DNA of 64,000 nucleotides from Robbsia sp. KACC 23696 (GTDB taxonomy: Bacteria; Pseudomonadota; Gammaproteobacteria; Burkholderiales; Burkholderiaceae). Location of the stretch: contig NZ_CP156628.1 in the NCBI RefSeq assembly GCF_039852015.1, forward strand, positions 434,001 to 498,000. The letters run 5' to 3'. Under the pieces are notes generated by a model, which had not been told where the DNA came from, made no database searches, and saw nothing but the letters and a program-made list of their open reading frames with translations. Below, one piece after another: positions 8,527 to 17,878 of the stretch; positions within the stretch are counted from its first letter, which is position 1, and each line of letters begins with the position of its first letter. The translations under genes and the position numbers were made by a program.

Positions 8527-10221
8527 ATGGCGGGCAAGGACGTAACCGAAGGAGTGGGGCTGGCATACGGATCGCGGCATAAGCGGCCGCTGCTGGCGAT
8601 GGCTGTCGCCACAGCATTAGGCATGATGCAAGTTGGTGCGGCCTATGCCGAGTCGACCTTGCGTATCGCGATGACGGCTGCCGATATCCCGTACACGGCC
8701 GGGCAGCCCGATCAGGGCTATGAAGGCAATCGCTTCACCGGTATCACGATCTTCGACTCTTTGATCCAATGGGATCTGAGCAAGTCGGATGCGCCCAGCG
8801 GTCTGATTCCCGATCTCGCAACGGATTGGCACGTCGATGCCGGCGACAAGACGAAATGGATTTTCAAGCTCCGCAGTGGCGTCAAATTTCATGACGGTAC
8901 GCCGTTCAACGCCGATGCCGTCGTCTGGAATGTCAACAAGGTGCTGGACAAGTCGGCGCCGCAATACGATCCGCGCCAGGCCGGTTTGACGCTTTCGCGT
9001 CTGCCCACATTGAAGGCGGTGCGCAAGATCGACGACACGACCGTCGAGTTCACGACGAATCTCGTCGATTCCTTTTTTCCGTATGCGATGGTGAATCTTT
9101 ATTTCGCCTCGCCGTCGCAGTGGCAAAAGGATCTGACGGCGGTGCCCGCCTCGGTGAGCGATCCGGCCAAGCGCAGCCAGGCGGCCTGGGCGACGTTTGC
9201 CGCCAGTCCTGCGGGCACCGGGCCGTTCAAGGTGACCGGTTTCGTGCCGCGCCAGCGCCTCGAATTGGTCAAGAACGATGCGTACTGGGATCCGAAGCGT
9301 CGACCCAAGATCGACAAGGTGATTCTGTTGCCGATGCCGGAGGCCAGCGCACGGACCGCGGCCTTGCTATCGGGGCAGGTCGATTGGATCGAGGCGCCGG
9401 CACCCGACGCAATCCCGCAATTGAAATCGCGCGGTTTCAAGGTCTATGCCAATATTCAACCGCACAATTGGCCCTGGCAGTTCTCCTATCTGGAAGGCTC
9501 GCCCTGGCGAGATATCCGCGTGCGAAAAGCGGCGAATCTCTGCGTCGATCGTGCCGGCTTGAAAACGCTGTTGGGCGGCTATATGGCGGAAGCGACAGGC
9601 ACCTACGAACCGGGCGATCCGTGGCGCGGCAATCCTTCGTTTAACATCAAGTACGATCCGACCGAAGCGAAGAAGTTGATGACGGACGCGGGCTACTCCG
9701 CGGCAAAGCCGGCACAGATCAAAGTGCAGGTGTCACCGTCCGGGTCTGGTCAGATGCAGCCGCAGCAGATGAACGAGTACATTCAGGAGAACCTGAAGCA
9801 GTGCTATTTCAATGTGACGCTGGACACCGTGGATTGGAATACGCTGTTCACGAACTGGCGTCTGGGGGCAAAGGATCCGGTGGCACACGGTGCCAATGCG
9901 ATCAACGTCAGCTTCAATTCGATGGATCCGTTTTTCGGGATGGTGCGTTTCGCCAGCAAGAGCACGTTCCCGCCGGTATCGAATAACTGGGGTTACTACA
10001 GTGACGACACCACCGAGAAGTTGGTCGGCGAAGCGCGATCGTCATTCGACGCCAAGGCGCGCGATAAGGCGCTCGGCGATTTGAATGCTTATATGATCGA
10101 TCAGGCGGCCTTCCTATGGGTCGCACATGACGTCGGACCACGCGCCATTTCCGCCAAGGTCGGCGGCGTGGTGCAGCCCAAAAACTGGTTGATCGACATT
10201 GCCACCATGTCGATGAAATAA
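8527..10221 (+). CDS. ABC transporter substrate-binding protein, family 5 (peptide/opine type)
   Basis: This 564-residue protein is the periplasmic binding component of a DppA/OppA-type importer. An N-terminal basic segment (HKRPLL) leads into the hydrophobic stretch AMAVATALGMMQVG ending AYA, a Sec signal peptide with cleavage near AYA-ES. The family-5 signature region follows (FTGITIFDSL, GLIPDLATDWHVD, FKLRSGVKFHDGTPF). ATG 8527 is preferred because GGGGAG lies about 8 bases before it; the frame also opens at 8452, giving 25 more residues without a convincing ribosome site. It heads the cluster with two permeases and two ATPases. Because amidases and a carbamoyl hydrolase follow, the ligand may be an amide or N-carbamoyl compound rather than a peptide (inference). 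Confidence 0.87.
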   Translation: MAGKDVTEGVGLAYGSRHKRPLLAMAVATALGMMQVGAAYAESTLRIAMTAADIPYTAGQPDQGYEGNRFTGITIFDSLIQWDLSKSDAPSGLIPDLATDWHVDAGDKTKWIFKLRSGVKFHDGTPFNADAVVWNVNKVLDKSAPQYDPRQAGLTLSRLPTLKAVRKIDDTTVEFTTNLVDSFFPYAMVNLYFASPSQWQKDLTAVPASVSDPAKRSQAAWATFAASPAGTGPFKVTGFVPRQRLELVKNDAYWDPKRRPKIDKVILLPMPEASARTAALLSGQVDWIEAPAPDAIPQLKSRGFKVYANIQPHNWPWQFSYLEGSPWRDIRVRKAANLCVDRAGLKTLLGGYMAEATGTYEPGDPWRGNPSFNIKYDPTEAKKLMTDAGYSAAKPAQIKVQVSPSGSGQMQPQQMNEYIQENLKQCYFNVTLDTVDWNTLFTNWRLGAKDPVAHGANAINVSFNSMDPFFGMVRFASKSTFPPVSNNWGYYSDDTTEKLVGEARSSFDAKARDKALGDLNAYMIDQAAFLWVAHDVGPRAISAKVGGVVQPKNWLIDIATMSMK

Positions 10222-10233
10222 GCGCGTGCGGCA

Positions 10234-10252
10234 CCGGTCTTCGACGGACCGG
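10234..10252 (+). repeat. Intercistronic stem-loop
   Basis: CCGGTC and GACCGG pair around a 7-base loop 13 bp after the binding-protein stop. There is no T tract, so it is more likely a message-stabilising or processing hairpin than a terminator. Such hairpins often let the binding protein be made in excess of its permeases. Confidence 0.4.
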
Positions 10253-10366
10253 CGCCGGTGGTCACCGTTTCTTTGCCCATTCGATCCATCCCTTTCGTCC
10301 GATCCCTGTCGTGCCTGATGGCCAGCTCTCGCGAGTCGTTGTCGGGCATAAGAAGTGGAACAAGCG

Positions 10367-11317
10367 ATGCTCGTTTATTTGATCCGCCGTGTGCTGTATG
10401 CGATACCGATCATGTTCGGTGTCAGCCTGCTGTGTTTTGCGCTGTTGCATATGGCGCCGGGTGATCCGCTATCGGCGGTATTGCCGGCCGATGCGTCGGA
10501 GGCGCTGCGCGCCCAACTCATTCATCTATACGGTTTCGACAGGCCGCTGCCGGTCCAATTCCTCAGTTGGATTTGGCGGGCGCTCCATGGCGATCTGGGG
10601 ACGTCGATCTCGACGGGTGCACCGGTCAGCCGCGATGTGCTTGCCGCCGTGGTCAATTCGCTGCGGCTTGCCGTGCTGGCGACCTTGATCGGTTTCATTT
10701 TGGGATGCGCCTTCGGCTTTATCGGCGGCTATTTCAAGCAGTCCTGGCTCGACAAGATCGCCTCGTTTTTTGCCGTGCTCGGCGTCAGCATTCCGCATTA
10801 TTGGCTGGCCATCATCCTGGTCATCGTTTTCTCGGTGCTGCTGCCCTGGTTGCCTGCTACAGGCGGCGGTCCCGACGGCGTCGACGGCTGGGCACTGGAT
10901 TGGGCGCATCTCTCCTTTATGGTACTTCCGGCCTTTGCGATGGCGATGATCCCGATGGGCATCATCGCCCGCACCACGCGCGCGCTGGTGGCGGAGATTC
11001 TGTCGCAGGAGTTCATCGTCGGGCTGCAGGCACGCGGGCTAGGGCAGGGCGCAATTTTCCGTCATGTCGTAAAGAATGCCGCCCCCACCGCGTTGTCGGT
11101 AATGGGATTACAACTCGGCTATCTATTGGGCGGCTCGATTCTGGTCGAGACGATTTTCTCGTGGCCCGGCACCGGATTTTTGCTGAATACAGCGATTTTT
11201 CAACGAGACTATCCCTTGCTACAAGGAACGATCCTTGTTTTGGCGCTGTTCTTCGTTGTATTGAACCTGATCGTCGACGTATTGCAGACCTTGTTCGATC
11301 CGCGGATTGCACGCTGA
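10367..11317 (+). CDS. ABC transporter permease, DppB type
   Basis: A 316-residue inner-membrane permease. It begins MLVYLIRRVLYAIPIMFGVSLL, the usual first transmembrane helix of DppB/OppB/GsiC proteins, followed by HMAPGDPL. The coupling (EAA-like) region is seen at ARGLGQGAIFRHVVKNAAPTALSV near the C-terminus, with about six membrane segments in all. ATG 10367 fits the family; an in-frame GTG at 10355 adds four residues. It should pair with the DppC-type permease at 11407. Confidence 0.88.
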   Translation: MLVYLIRRVLYAIPIMFGVSLLCFALLHMAPGDPLSAVLPADASEALRAQLIHLYGFDRPLPVQFLSWIWRALHGDLGTSISTGAPVSRDVLAAVVNSLRLAVLATLIGFILGCAFGFIGGYFKQSWLDKIASFFAVLGVSIPHYWLAIILVIVFSVLLPWLPATGGGPDGVDGWALDWAHLSFMVLPAFAMAMIPMGIIARTTRALVAEILSQEFIVGLQARGLGQGAIFRHVVKNAAPTALSVMGLQLGYLLGGSILVETIFSWPGTGFLLNTAIFQRDYPLLQGTILVLALFFVVLNLIVDVLQTLFDPRIAR

Positions 11318-11329
11318 GCGCGTCAGGAT

Positions 11330-11368
11330 AAAAGGCGCACGCCGGGCCTGCCCGACGATGCGCTTTTT
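11330..11368 (+). terminator. Terminator-like hairpin between the two permease genes
   Basis: AAAAGGCGCA (11330-11339) and TGCGCTTTTT (11359-11368) form the outer stem with a bulged G, around an inner CGGGC/GCCCG hairpin, and end in T5. This is a plausible intrinsic terminator inside the operon, so it may act as a partial stop that lowers expression of the downstream genes. Confidence 0.5.
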
Positions 11369-11406
11369 CTTCTCGGCCTAAATCGCACGCGGATCCCTCT
11401 ACCAGC

Positions 11407-12348
11407 ATGGGAGTGCCTGTTTCGATGTCGCAGATCAGTCCAGTAAGCTCGCATCCGGGGCCCGATGCATCGGGACCGCCGGATCAGCACGCCATGGAAC
11501 CGCCACGTTCGCCAAACTACTGGCGCAGTACGTTGCGGAAACTGCGGCGCGATCCCACCGCGCTGGTCTCCGGGACGGTGGTGGCGCTGCTGATCCTGAT
11601 GGCGCTGTTCGCGCCGCACCTGGCGCCGCAAGATCCTTTCCAGACGTCGATGCTGCATCGTCTCCAGTCCATCGGCAGTGCAGGGCACGTGCTCGGTACC
11701 GATGAATTGGGGCGCGATATGCTCACCCGGCTGATCGTCGGTTCGCGGCTATCACTTTTCATGGGGATCGTGCCGGTCGCAATCGCTTTCGTTCTCGGCG
11801 GGACTATCGGCATCTTCGCCGGTTATGCGGGGGGCTTCGTCAATACGGCGATCATGCGAGTGGTGGATGTTTTCTACGCTTTCCCATCGGTCTTGTTGGC
11901 GGTCGCCTTGTCCGGGACGCTCGGCTCGGGCATCGGCAACTCCTTGCTGTCGTTGACAATCGTCTTCACGCCGCAGATCGTGCGCGTGGCCGAAAGCGTC
12001 ACCACGCAATTGCGCAATAGCGATTTCATCGAAGCGGCGCGCAGTTCCGGTGCCTCGGCCTTCACGATCGTTCGCGTGCACCTGCTCGGCAATGTATTGG
12101 GGCCGATCTTCGTCTATGCCACAAGCTTGATCTCGGTGTCGATGATCCTGGCTTCGGGTTTGTCTTTTCTCGGTTTGGGCGTGGTGCCGCCGAATCCGGA
12201 GTGGGGACTGATGCTCAATACCTTGCGGACCGCCATCTACACGCAACCACTGGTGGCGGCGTTGCCCGGGGTGATGATTTTCATCACGTCGATTTCGTTC
12301 AATGTGCTGGCGGACGCGATCCGTTCTGCAATGGAAATCAAGGGTTAA
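11407..12348 (+). CDS. ABC transporter permease, DppC type
   Basis: A 313-residue inner-membrane permease with a 40-residue hydrophilic N-terminus, then the DppC/OppC hallmark LRKLRRDPTALVSGTVVALLILMALFAP and the family segment GTDELGRDMLTRLIVGSRLSL. The cytoplasmic coupling loop is EAARSSGASAFTIVRVHLLGN. It lies downstream of the hairpin at 11330 and 4 bp upstream of the first ATPase, with which it must be co-expressed. Confidence 0.88.
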   Translation: MGVPVSMSQISPVSSHPGPDASGPPDQHAMEPPRSPNYWRSTLRKLRRDPTALVSGTVVALLILMALFAPHLAPQDPFQTSMLHRLQSIGSAGHVLGTDELGRDMLTRLIVGSRLSLFMGIVPVAIAFVLGGTIGIFAGYAGGFVNTAIMRVVDVFYAFPSVLLAVALSGTLGSGIGNSLLSLTIVFTPQIVRVAESVTTQLRNSDFIEAARSSGASAFTIVRVHLLGNVLGPIFVYATSLISVSMILASGLSFLGLGVVPPNPEWGLMLNTLRTAIYTQPLVAALPGVMIFITSISFNVLADAIRSAMEIKG

Positions 12349-12352
12349 GACG

Positions 12353-13525
12353 ATGAGCGAAATCAAAAGCGCGTCCGCTTCCGCCGCTTCCCCCCTCGGG
12401 CTTGCCGAACATGCCGATGTTGGCGGGCCGGCGCAACCGTTGCTGACCGTACGGAATCTGAAGCGGTATTTCCCGCTGAAGGGCATGTTGCCCGGATCGT
12501 CGCGACAATTCGTCAAGGCGGTCGACGGTGTCAGTTTCGATATACGAAAAGGCGAGACGCTCGGTGTGGTCGGCGAGTCCGGGTGCGGCAAGTCCACCAC
12601 GGCGCGGCTGCTGATGCAGTTGATGCGGCAAGACGGCGGTGAACTGGTGTTCGATGCCGAGACCGTCGGCTCGCATGCATTGCCGCTGCGCCGGTATTAC
12701 AGCCAGGTGCAGATGGTTTTTCAGGACAGTTATGCGTCGCTGAATCCGCGGCTGACGATCGAGGAGTCGATTGCATTCTCGCCGCGCGTGCACAAGGTCT
12801 CGCGGACCGAAGCCACGCGTCGCGCGCACGATCTGCTGCAACGCGTCGGTTTGGCGCCGGCGCGGTTTGCAGGCCGCTATCCGCATGAGCTTTCGGGTGG
12901 CCAGCGGCAGCGTGTGAATATCGCGCGGGCACTCGCGCTCAACCCCCGGCTCGTCATACTGGACGAAGCGGTATCTGCCTTGGACAAGTCGGTCGAGGCA
13001 CAAGTGCTGAACCTGCTGCGCGACCTGAAGGCCGATTTCGCCCTGACCTATCTCTTTATAAGCCACGATCTCGGCGTGGTGCGCTATTTATGCGATCGCG
13101 TGCTCGTGATGTATCTCGGCAAGGTGGTCGAGATCGGTGAGGCGGAGGCGGTTTTTTCAGCACCGCAGCATCCCTATACGCGGGCATTGCTGTCTTCCGT
13201 GCCATCGATGGATCCGGACCGGCGTACGCTGACGCCGCCACTCGCCGGCGACCCGCCCAATCCCGTGGACCCGCCGTCCGGTTGCGCGTTCCATCCGCGC
13301 TGTCGTTTCGCCGAACCGATCTGCGCGCGGGTGGCGCCGCGTCTGCTCGATCGAGCGGGACACGCCGCCGCGTGCTTGATGCAGGAAGCGGACTCGGGTC
13401 ATAGCGCCGCGCGCGAAATTGCAGCAGGGACGTCAGTGCATCTTTATATGCGGCAACACGCCGAGAGCGTTCTGGTTGCCGAGGACGGCGCCGGCCACTT
13501 TGCAGATACGGAGGTCGACGCATGA
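12353..13525 (+). CDS. ABC transporter ATP-binding protein, OppF/DppF type
   Basis: A 390-residue ATPase that powers the importer. Walker A is GESGCGKST, the signature is LSGGQRQR, and Walker B is LVILDEAVSALD. The C-terminal oligopeptide-transporter region has the Cys pattern CAFHPRC..AEPICARVAPRL, a site where related ATPases can carry a metal centre. ATG 12353 is 4 bp after the permease stop; the frame opens further up only inside that gene. Its last codons overlap the next start (ATGA). Confidence 0.9.
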   Translation: MSEIKSASASAASPLGLAEHADVGGPAQPLLTVRNLKRYFPLKGMLPGSSRQFVKAVDGVSFDIRKGETLGVVGESGCGKSTTARLLMQLMRQDGGELVFDAETVGSHALPLRRYYSQVQMVFQDSYASLNPRLTIEESIAFSPRVHKVSRTEATRRAHDLLQRVGLAPARFAGRYPHELSGGQRQRVNIARALALNPRLVILDEAVSALDKSVEAQVLNLLRDLKADFALTYLFISHDLGVVRYLCDRVLVMYLGKVVEIGEAEAVFSAPQHPYTRALLSSVPSMDPDRRTLTPPLAGDPPNPVDPPSGCAFHPRCRFAEPICARVAPRLLDRAGHAAACLMQEADSGHSAAREIAAGTSVHLYMRQHAESVLVAEDGAGHFADTEVDA

Positions 13526-14640
13526 TGACGCCGTCGCAGACCTTGGGCCGTTCTGAATCCGACGCAACCGATGCGTCGCCAGCAGTGCACGATGCGATCG
13601 CGTTGGCGCATCTGCGCGTGCGTTTCCATGCGCGTGGGAAGGTCGTCAAGGCAGTCAACGATGTATCGTTGCACGTCGCGAAGGGCGAGGCGCTTGCCTT
13701 GATCGGCGAGTCCGGCTCGGGAAAGAGTGTGACGCTGCGGGCGATGATGCGCCTGCATCCTCCGCGTGTGACGGAGATCGAAGGGAGCATTCGCGTCTTC
13801 GGTGAGGATGTGATGGCCGCCTCCGCAAGACAGCTTGCGGCATTGCGTGGCGGCAAGGTGGCGATGGTTTTTCAGGAGCCGCTGCTCGCTTTGGACCCGG
13901 TCTATACCGTTGGCCAGCAAATTGCCGAGACCGTGCGCGCGCATAGCGCGTGTTCGCGCGGGGCGGCGCGGCAACGTGCCCTCGCATTGCTGCAGGCGGT
14001 TCGTATTCCAAGCCCTGAGCGCCGCTTGGACGCCTATCCCCATGAAATGTCGGGCGGGATGCGTCAACGAGCGATGATCGCGCTGGCCTTGGCGGGAAAC
14101 CCGCAGATCCTGCTCGCCGACGAACCCACGACCGCGTTGGACGCCACCGTGCAGATTCAGGTGCTGATCCTGCTGCGCGAACTGCAGCGCGAGCTTGGTC
14201 TGTCGATCGTCTTCGTTACCCACGACTTGGGAGCGGCGGTCGAAATCGCCGATCGTATCGCGGTGATGTATGGTGGCAGCATCGTCGAGGAAGGCGATGT
14301 GCGCAGTGTGACCCGTGCGCCGCGACACCCTTATACCGTGGCGCTGTTGCGCAGTCGTCAGGAGGGCGGGATGCGCAAGGGCGAACGGTTGGAGGCGATA
14401 GCGGGGGCACCGCCCGACTTATCGCAGGATATCCCCGGTTGTGCGTTTGCGCCGCGGTGTGCGCACGCGATGCCCGTATGCACGCAGCGCGCACCCACCG
14501 AAGTGCCGTCGCCCGATGGCGCCAACCATCGCGTCCGCTGCTTTCTCTACGATGCGAAAGGGCACCGTATTGCACCGATCGCGGCGCCGGGCGAGCCGCC
14601 GATATCGTCCCTTGCCGACGCCGCGTCCCTTCCGGAGTAG
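13522..14640 (+). CDS. ABC transporter ATP-binding protein, OppD/DppD type
   Basis: A 372-residue second ATPase of the importer. Walker A is GESGSGKSV, with Val where Thr or Ser is usual; the Lys-Ser pair is intact. The signature is MSGGMRQR and Walker B is ILLADEPTTALD. The C-terminal motif CAFAPRCAHAMPVCTQRAP has the Cys spacing of OppD proteins. Translation is coupled to the preceding gene by a 4-bp overlap, and the first amidase begins 3 bp after its stop. Confidence 0.9.
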   Translation: MMTPSQTLGRSESDATDASPAVHDAIALAHLRVRFHARGKVVKAVNDVSLHVAKGEALALIGESGSGKSVTLRAMMRLHPPRVTEIEGSIRVFGEDVMAASARQLAALRGGKVAMVFQEPLLALDPVYTVGQQIAETVRAHSACSRGAARQRALALLQAVRIPSPERRLDAYPHEMSGGMRQRAMIALALAGNPQILLADEPTTALDATVQIQVLILLRELQRELGLSIVFVTHDLGAAVEIADRIAVMYGGSIVEEGDVRSVTRAPRHPYTVALLRSRQEGGMRKGERLEAIAGAPPDLSQDIPGCAFAPRCAHAMPVCTQRAPTEVPSPDGANHRVRCFLYDAKGHRIAPIAAPGEPPISSLADAASLPE

Positions 14641-14643
14641 ACG

Positions 14644-16287
14644 ATGAACGCATCTCATAAAGAAGACGCTTCGCAACCCATGAACGATGAAAGGACGGAT
14701 CGCGCGACACGCGCGTTCCTCCCCTATCCGCATGCCGAGGTGCCGCATGCGGCACGGGGTCCTTTATCCGGTCTGACCTTTGCGGTAAAGGATATCTTCG
14801 ATGTCTGCGGATATCCCACCGGCGCAGGCAATCCGCATGTGCTGGTGCGTTCGGGTATCAAGACGGCGCATGCGCCGCCCGTCGCCGAGCTGCTCGCCGC
14901 CGGAGCGCGCTTCGTCGGCAAGACGGTGACCGATGAACTGGCGTTCTCCGCGCTGGGAAGCAATGTACATTTCGGGACACCGATCAATGGCGGCGCACCG
15001 GAGCGAATCACCGGCGGCTCGTCGTCCGGATCGGCATCGGCGGTATCGAATGGACAGTGCGATATTGCATTGGGCAGCGACACCGGTGGTTCGGTGCGCG
15101 GTCCCGCCAGTCACTGCGGCATTTATGGGATTCGTCCGACGCAAGGGCGCATCTCTTTGGAAGGGTGTTTTCCGCTGGCGCCGACTTTCGATACGTGCGG
15201 TTTCTTTGCCCGCGATGCCCGCACATTCGAGCAGGCGGCGACCGTGCTGTTAGGTCCCGACGATACAGCGCGGCCGTCACTCCCTGCGATTCCGCGCGTC
15301 CTGATCGCCGAGGATTTATTCGCCTTATTGACCGCCGAAGTACGCGACGCGCTACAGCCCGCGGTCGCGGCGATCGAGTCGGCTTGGGGCAAGGCACATC
15401 CGGTGTCGGCATGTCGGATTGGTGACAGCGCCAAGCCCGACGATGCGAGTCGCTTGTACGGTGCCTATCGTGTGTTGCAAGGGTGGGAGGCATGGCGGAT
15501 GCAAGGCGCACGGATCGAAAGTGATGCCTTATGTCTGGGCCCGGACGTGGCGGCGCGTTTCGCATTTTCGAGATCGGTTACATCGGAACAGGCGGACGAC
15601 GCGACGGCAGTCCGCCAGGCCTTCAAGGAGAACATCGGGGCGTTGCTTGGACGCGATGCTATTTTGATCCTGCCGACGCAACCCGATATCGCGCCGCTTC
15701 GGAGCATCGACGCCGACGACATCGAGCATTACCGAAACCGTGCCACGCATCTCATGGGGCTCACGCCCTTGTGCGGGATGCCCCAGGTGTCGATGCCGTT
15801 TGCCGGCCGCGACGGCGCGCCGTTGGGTATCTCGGTGATAGGCCCCGCAGGAACGGATCTCGCCCTTGTACGTCTGCTTGCGAGCTTGCCGCTTCCCGAA
15901 GGCGCAATTGTCGCGTCGGGTGGGGCACAAAGCGCAACGTGCGAAAAAACGTCAGTAATGGAAGGGGGCGTGGGTGCGTGGGATGAAGTGCGCGTCGGCG
16001 GCGTTCGGTCGTCGAGGGACGTCCGAAGCACCGCTGACATCGGCGCAACCGCATTGGCGTGGTATGCAGAGAACATGTCCGGCGCATCCATTACGGCATC
16101 GGATCTGGCACCCGTTTCGGCGTTGGCGGTCCCCGTTTCGGCGACGGTGCGAGCGGTGGCTGCCGCGCATCTCGATTGGACGAATGCCACGCAGGCCTTC
16201 GGCACGCAGCTTCGACAGCTCGGAGCACATAGCGGCGATGCGAATAGAGTGCACAGCATCGACGGACCGTCGGCGGAGGGCATATGA
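14644..16287 (+). CDS. Amidase-signature hydrolase with unusual C-terminal extension
   Basis: A 547-residue amidase-signature enzyme hydrolysing a C-N amide bond by a Ser-cisSer-Lys triad: Lys49 (FAVKD), Ser126 (GGSSSGS) and Ser150 (DTGGSVRGP). The core ends near residue 430. About 115 further residues (from about 432, including VRSSRDVR and WYAENMSGASITAS) are rich in Ala, Val and Ser and match nothing I recognise. Related enzymes include AtzF-like, mandelamide and aryl-acylamidases; substrate unknown. It sits in an operon with a peptide-type importer, so its substrate is probably imported by that system. It overlaps the next amidase by 4 bp. Confidence 0.86.
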   Translation: MNASHKEDASQPMNDERTDRATRAFLPYPHAEVPHAARGPLSGLTFAVKDIFDVCGYPTGAGNPHVLVRSGIKTAHAPPVAELLAAGARFVGKTVTDELAFSALGSNVHFGTPINGGAPERITGGSSSGSASAVSNGQCDIALGSDTGGSVRGPASHCGIYGIRPTQGRISLEGCFPLAPTFDTCGFFARDARTFEQAATVLLGPDDTARPSLPAIPRVLIAEDLFALLTAEVRDALQPAVAAIESAWGKAHPVSACRIGDSAKPDDASRLYGAYRVLQGWEAWRMQGARIESDALCLGPDVAARFAFSRSVTSEQADDATAVRQAFKENIGALLGRDAILILPTQPDIAPLRSIDADDIEHYRNRATHLMGLTPLCGMPQVSMPFAGRDGAPLGISVIGPAGTDLALVRLLASLPLPEGAIVASGGAQSATCEKTSVMEGGVGAWDEVRVGGVRSSRDVRSTADIGATALAWYAENMSGASITASDLAPVSALAVPVSATVRAVAAAHLDWTNATQAFGTQLRQLGAHSGDANRVHSIDGPSAEGI

Positions 16288-17822
16288 GCGATGCGGGTAA
16301 GCGCGAAGCCGCGCACGGCATTATCGGAAACGCCGCAAGTGACACACCGCGTCAGCCGGCGACGGCCGTTGCGGTCGAGTCCGATATCGCAACCTTGTCA
16401 GCGGCTTTTCGAGAGGGCAACCTGGCCGTCGAGACGGTGACGCGGCGCTGTATCGACACAATCGCGCATCGATCTCACAGCGGTTTTGTCCGTGTTCGTG
16501 ATCGATCGACGTCGACAGCGGGCAGTGCGGTCGACGACGCGCGTGCACGCGATGCGGCACGCAACGATGGTGCGCCGTTGGGTCCGCTGCATGGCATTCC
16601 CTTCGCGCGAAAAGACATGTTTTTTCGGGATGACGAGCCGTGCGAATGCGGTAGTGCGATTCTGCGGGGCTATCGACCGTCGGTCACGGCCACGGTCGTG
16701 ACGCGGCTCGAGGCGGCCGGTGGCGTCGATATCGGCGCATTGCATATGGCCGAATTTGCCATGAGTCCGACCGGTGTCAACGCGCATCTGGGTGACGGCG
16801 TGAATCCGTGGTCGTCGATGCCGGATGGGTCGAGCGCGGAGAACGTGCCCTTTATTCCCTACGTGAGCGGCGGATCGTCCAGCGGCAGCGCAATGGCGGT
16901 TGCGCAACGCCTCGTGTCCGGTGCGTTGGGTTCCGACACCGGCGGCTCCATACGGGGTCCCGCGGCCATGTGCGGCGTTACCGGCATCAAACCGACGAAT
17001 CATTTGGTCAGCATGCAGGGGGTGATGCCGCTGTCGCCCAGTCTCGATTGCGTCGGCTTTCTCGCGCCCAGCGCGGACGACTGCGCACGCCTGCTCTCTG
17101 CCGTCGTGGGCCCCGATCCGAAGGATCCGACATGTATCGCGTCGACAAGTGTCGATTACACACGCGATGTGCGGATGCCGCTTGCCGGCACCCGCATCGC
17201 GGTGCCGACCTGGCGCGTCGGACCGTTGCTGACCGAGGAGGTGTGCGCATTGCTGGAAGGGGCCGTCGCTATTTTCAAGATGGCCGGTGCGACCATCGTT
17301 CGCGTGCCGCTGCCTGACTTCGGAGAACTGGGAGCGCTGGCCAACGTGCTGTGCATGAGCGAAGCGGCGGCGACCCATCTCGCGTGGTTGCAAACGCGCG
17401 CGGATGCGTATGGCGAACAGGTCCGGCGTCGCATCGAGCGCGGGCTGCTGTATTCCAGTGCGCAGTACGTGCAGGCGATGCGCCTGCGAAAGCCCCTGCT
17501 CGACCGTTTCATTGCCGAGACGATGCCGGATTGCGCGGCCATCCTTTTGCCGGTCCTGCCCGGGGCAGTGCCATCGATCGCGGCATCGTTGGCGGGCGCG
17601 CCCGAGGAAGTGGAGGCGCGTTTTGGTCAATTGTCGTATTGGATGCGGGGCATCAATTATCTGGGGTTGCCCGCGCTGGCCTTGCCAATGGGTTTTACCG
17701 ACAACGGCTTGCCGAATGGTTTTCAACTGGTAGGCCGTCCATTGACGGAAGGGTATTTGTTCCGCATGGGCCATCACTTCCAGCAACGGTCCGATTGGCA
17801 TACGCGCTGTCCGAACGTGTGA
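16284..17822 (+). CDS. Amidase-signature hydrolase
   Basis: A 512-residue second amidase-signature enzyme in tandem with the first. The triad is Lys110 (FARKD), Ser198 (GGSSSGS) and Ser222 (DTGGSIRGP). An N-terminal helical region of about 95 residues precedes the core, as in GatA and allophanate-hydrolase-like enzymes. The ATG overlaps the upstream TGA, so translation is probably coupled. The two amidases are divergent enough to have different substrates or act in series. No GatB or GatC partner is nearby, so tRNA amidation is unlikely. Confidence 0.86.
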   Translation: MSDAGKREAAHGIIGNAASDTPRQPATAVAVESDIATLSAAFREGNLAVETVTRRCIDTIAHRSHSGFVRVRDRSTSTAGSAVDDARARDAARNDGAPLGPLHGIPFARKDMFFRDDEPCECGSAILRGYRPSVTATVVTRLEAAGGVDIGALHMAEFAMSPTGVNAHLGDGVNPWSSMPDGSSAENVPFIPYVSGGSSSGSAMAVAQRLVSGALGSDTGGSIRGPAAMCGVTGIKPTNHLVSMQGVMPLSPSLDCVGFLAPSADDCARLLSAVVGPDPKDPTCIASTSVDYTRDVRMPLAGTRIAVPTWRVGPLLTEEVCALLEGAVAIFKMAGATIVRVPLPDFGELGALANVLCMSEAAATHLAWLQTRADAYGEQVRRRIERGLLYSSAQYVQAMRLRKPLLDRFIAETMPDCAAILLPVLPGAVPSIAASLAGAPEEVEARFGQLSYWMRGINYLGLPALALPMGFTDNGLPNGFQLVGRPLTEGYLFRMGHHFQQRSDWHTRCPNV

Positions 17823-17878
17823 TCGTCGGTAACGCAATATCGATGCGCCAGCGGGCGATAGAGAACGGAGAAAGCACA

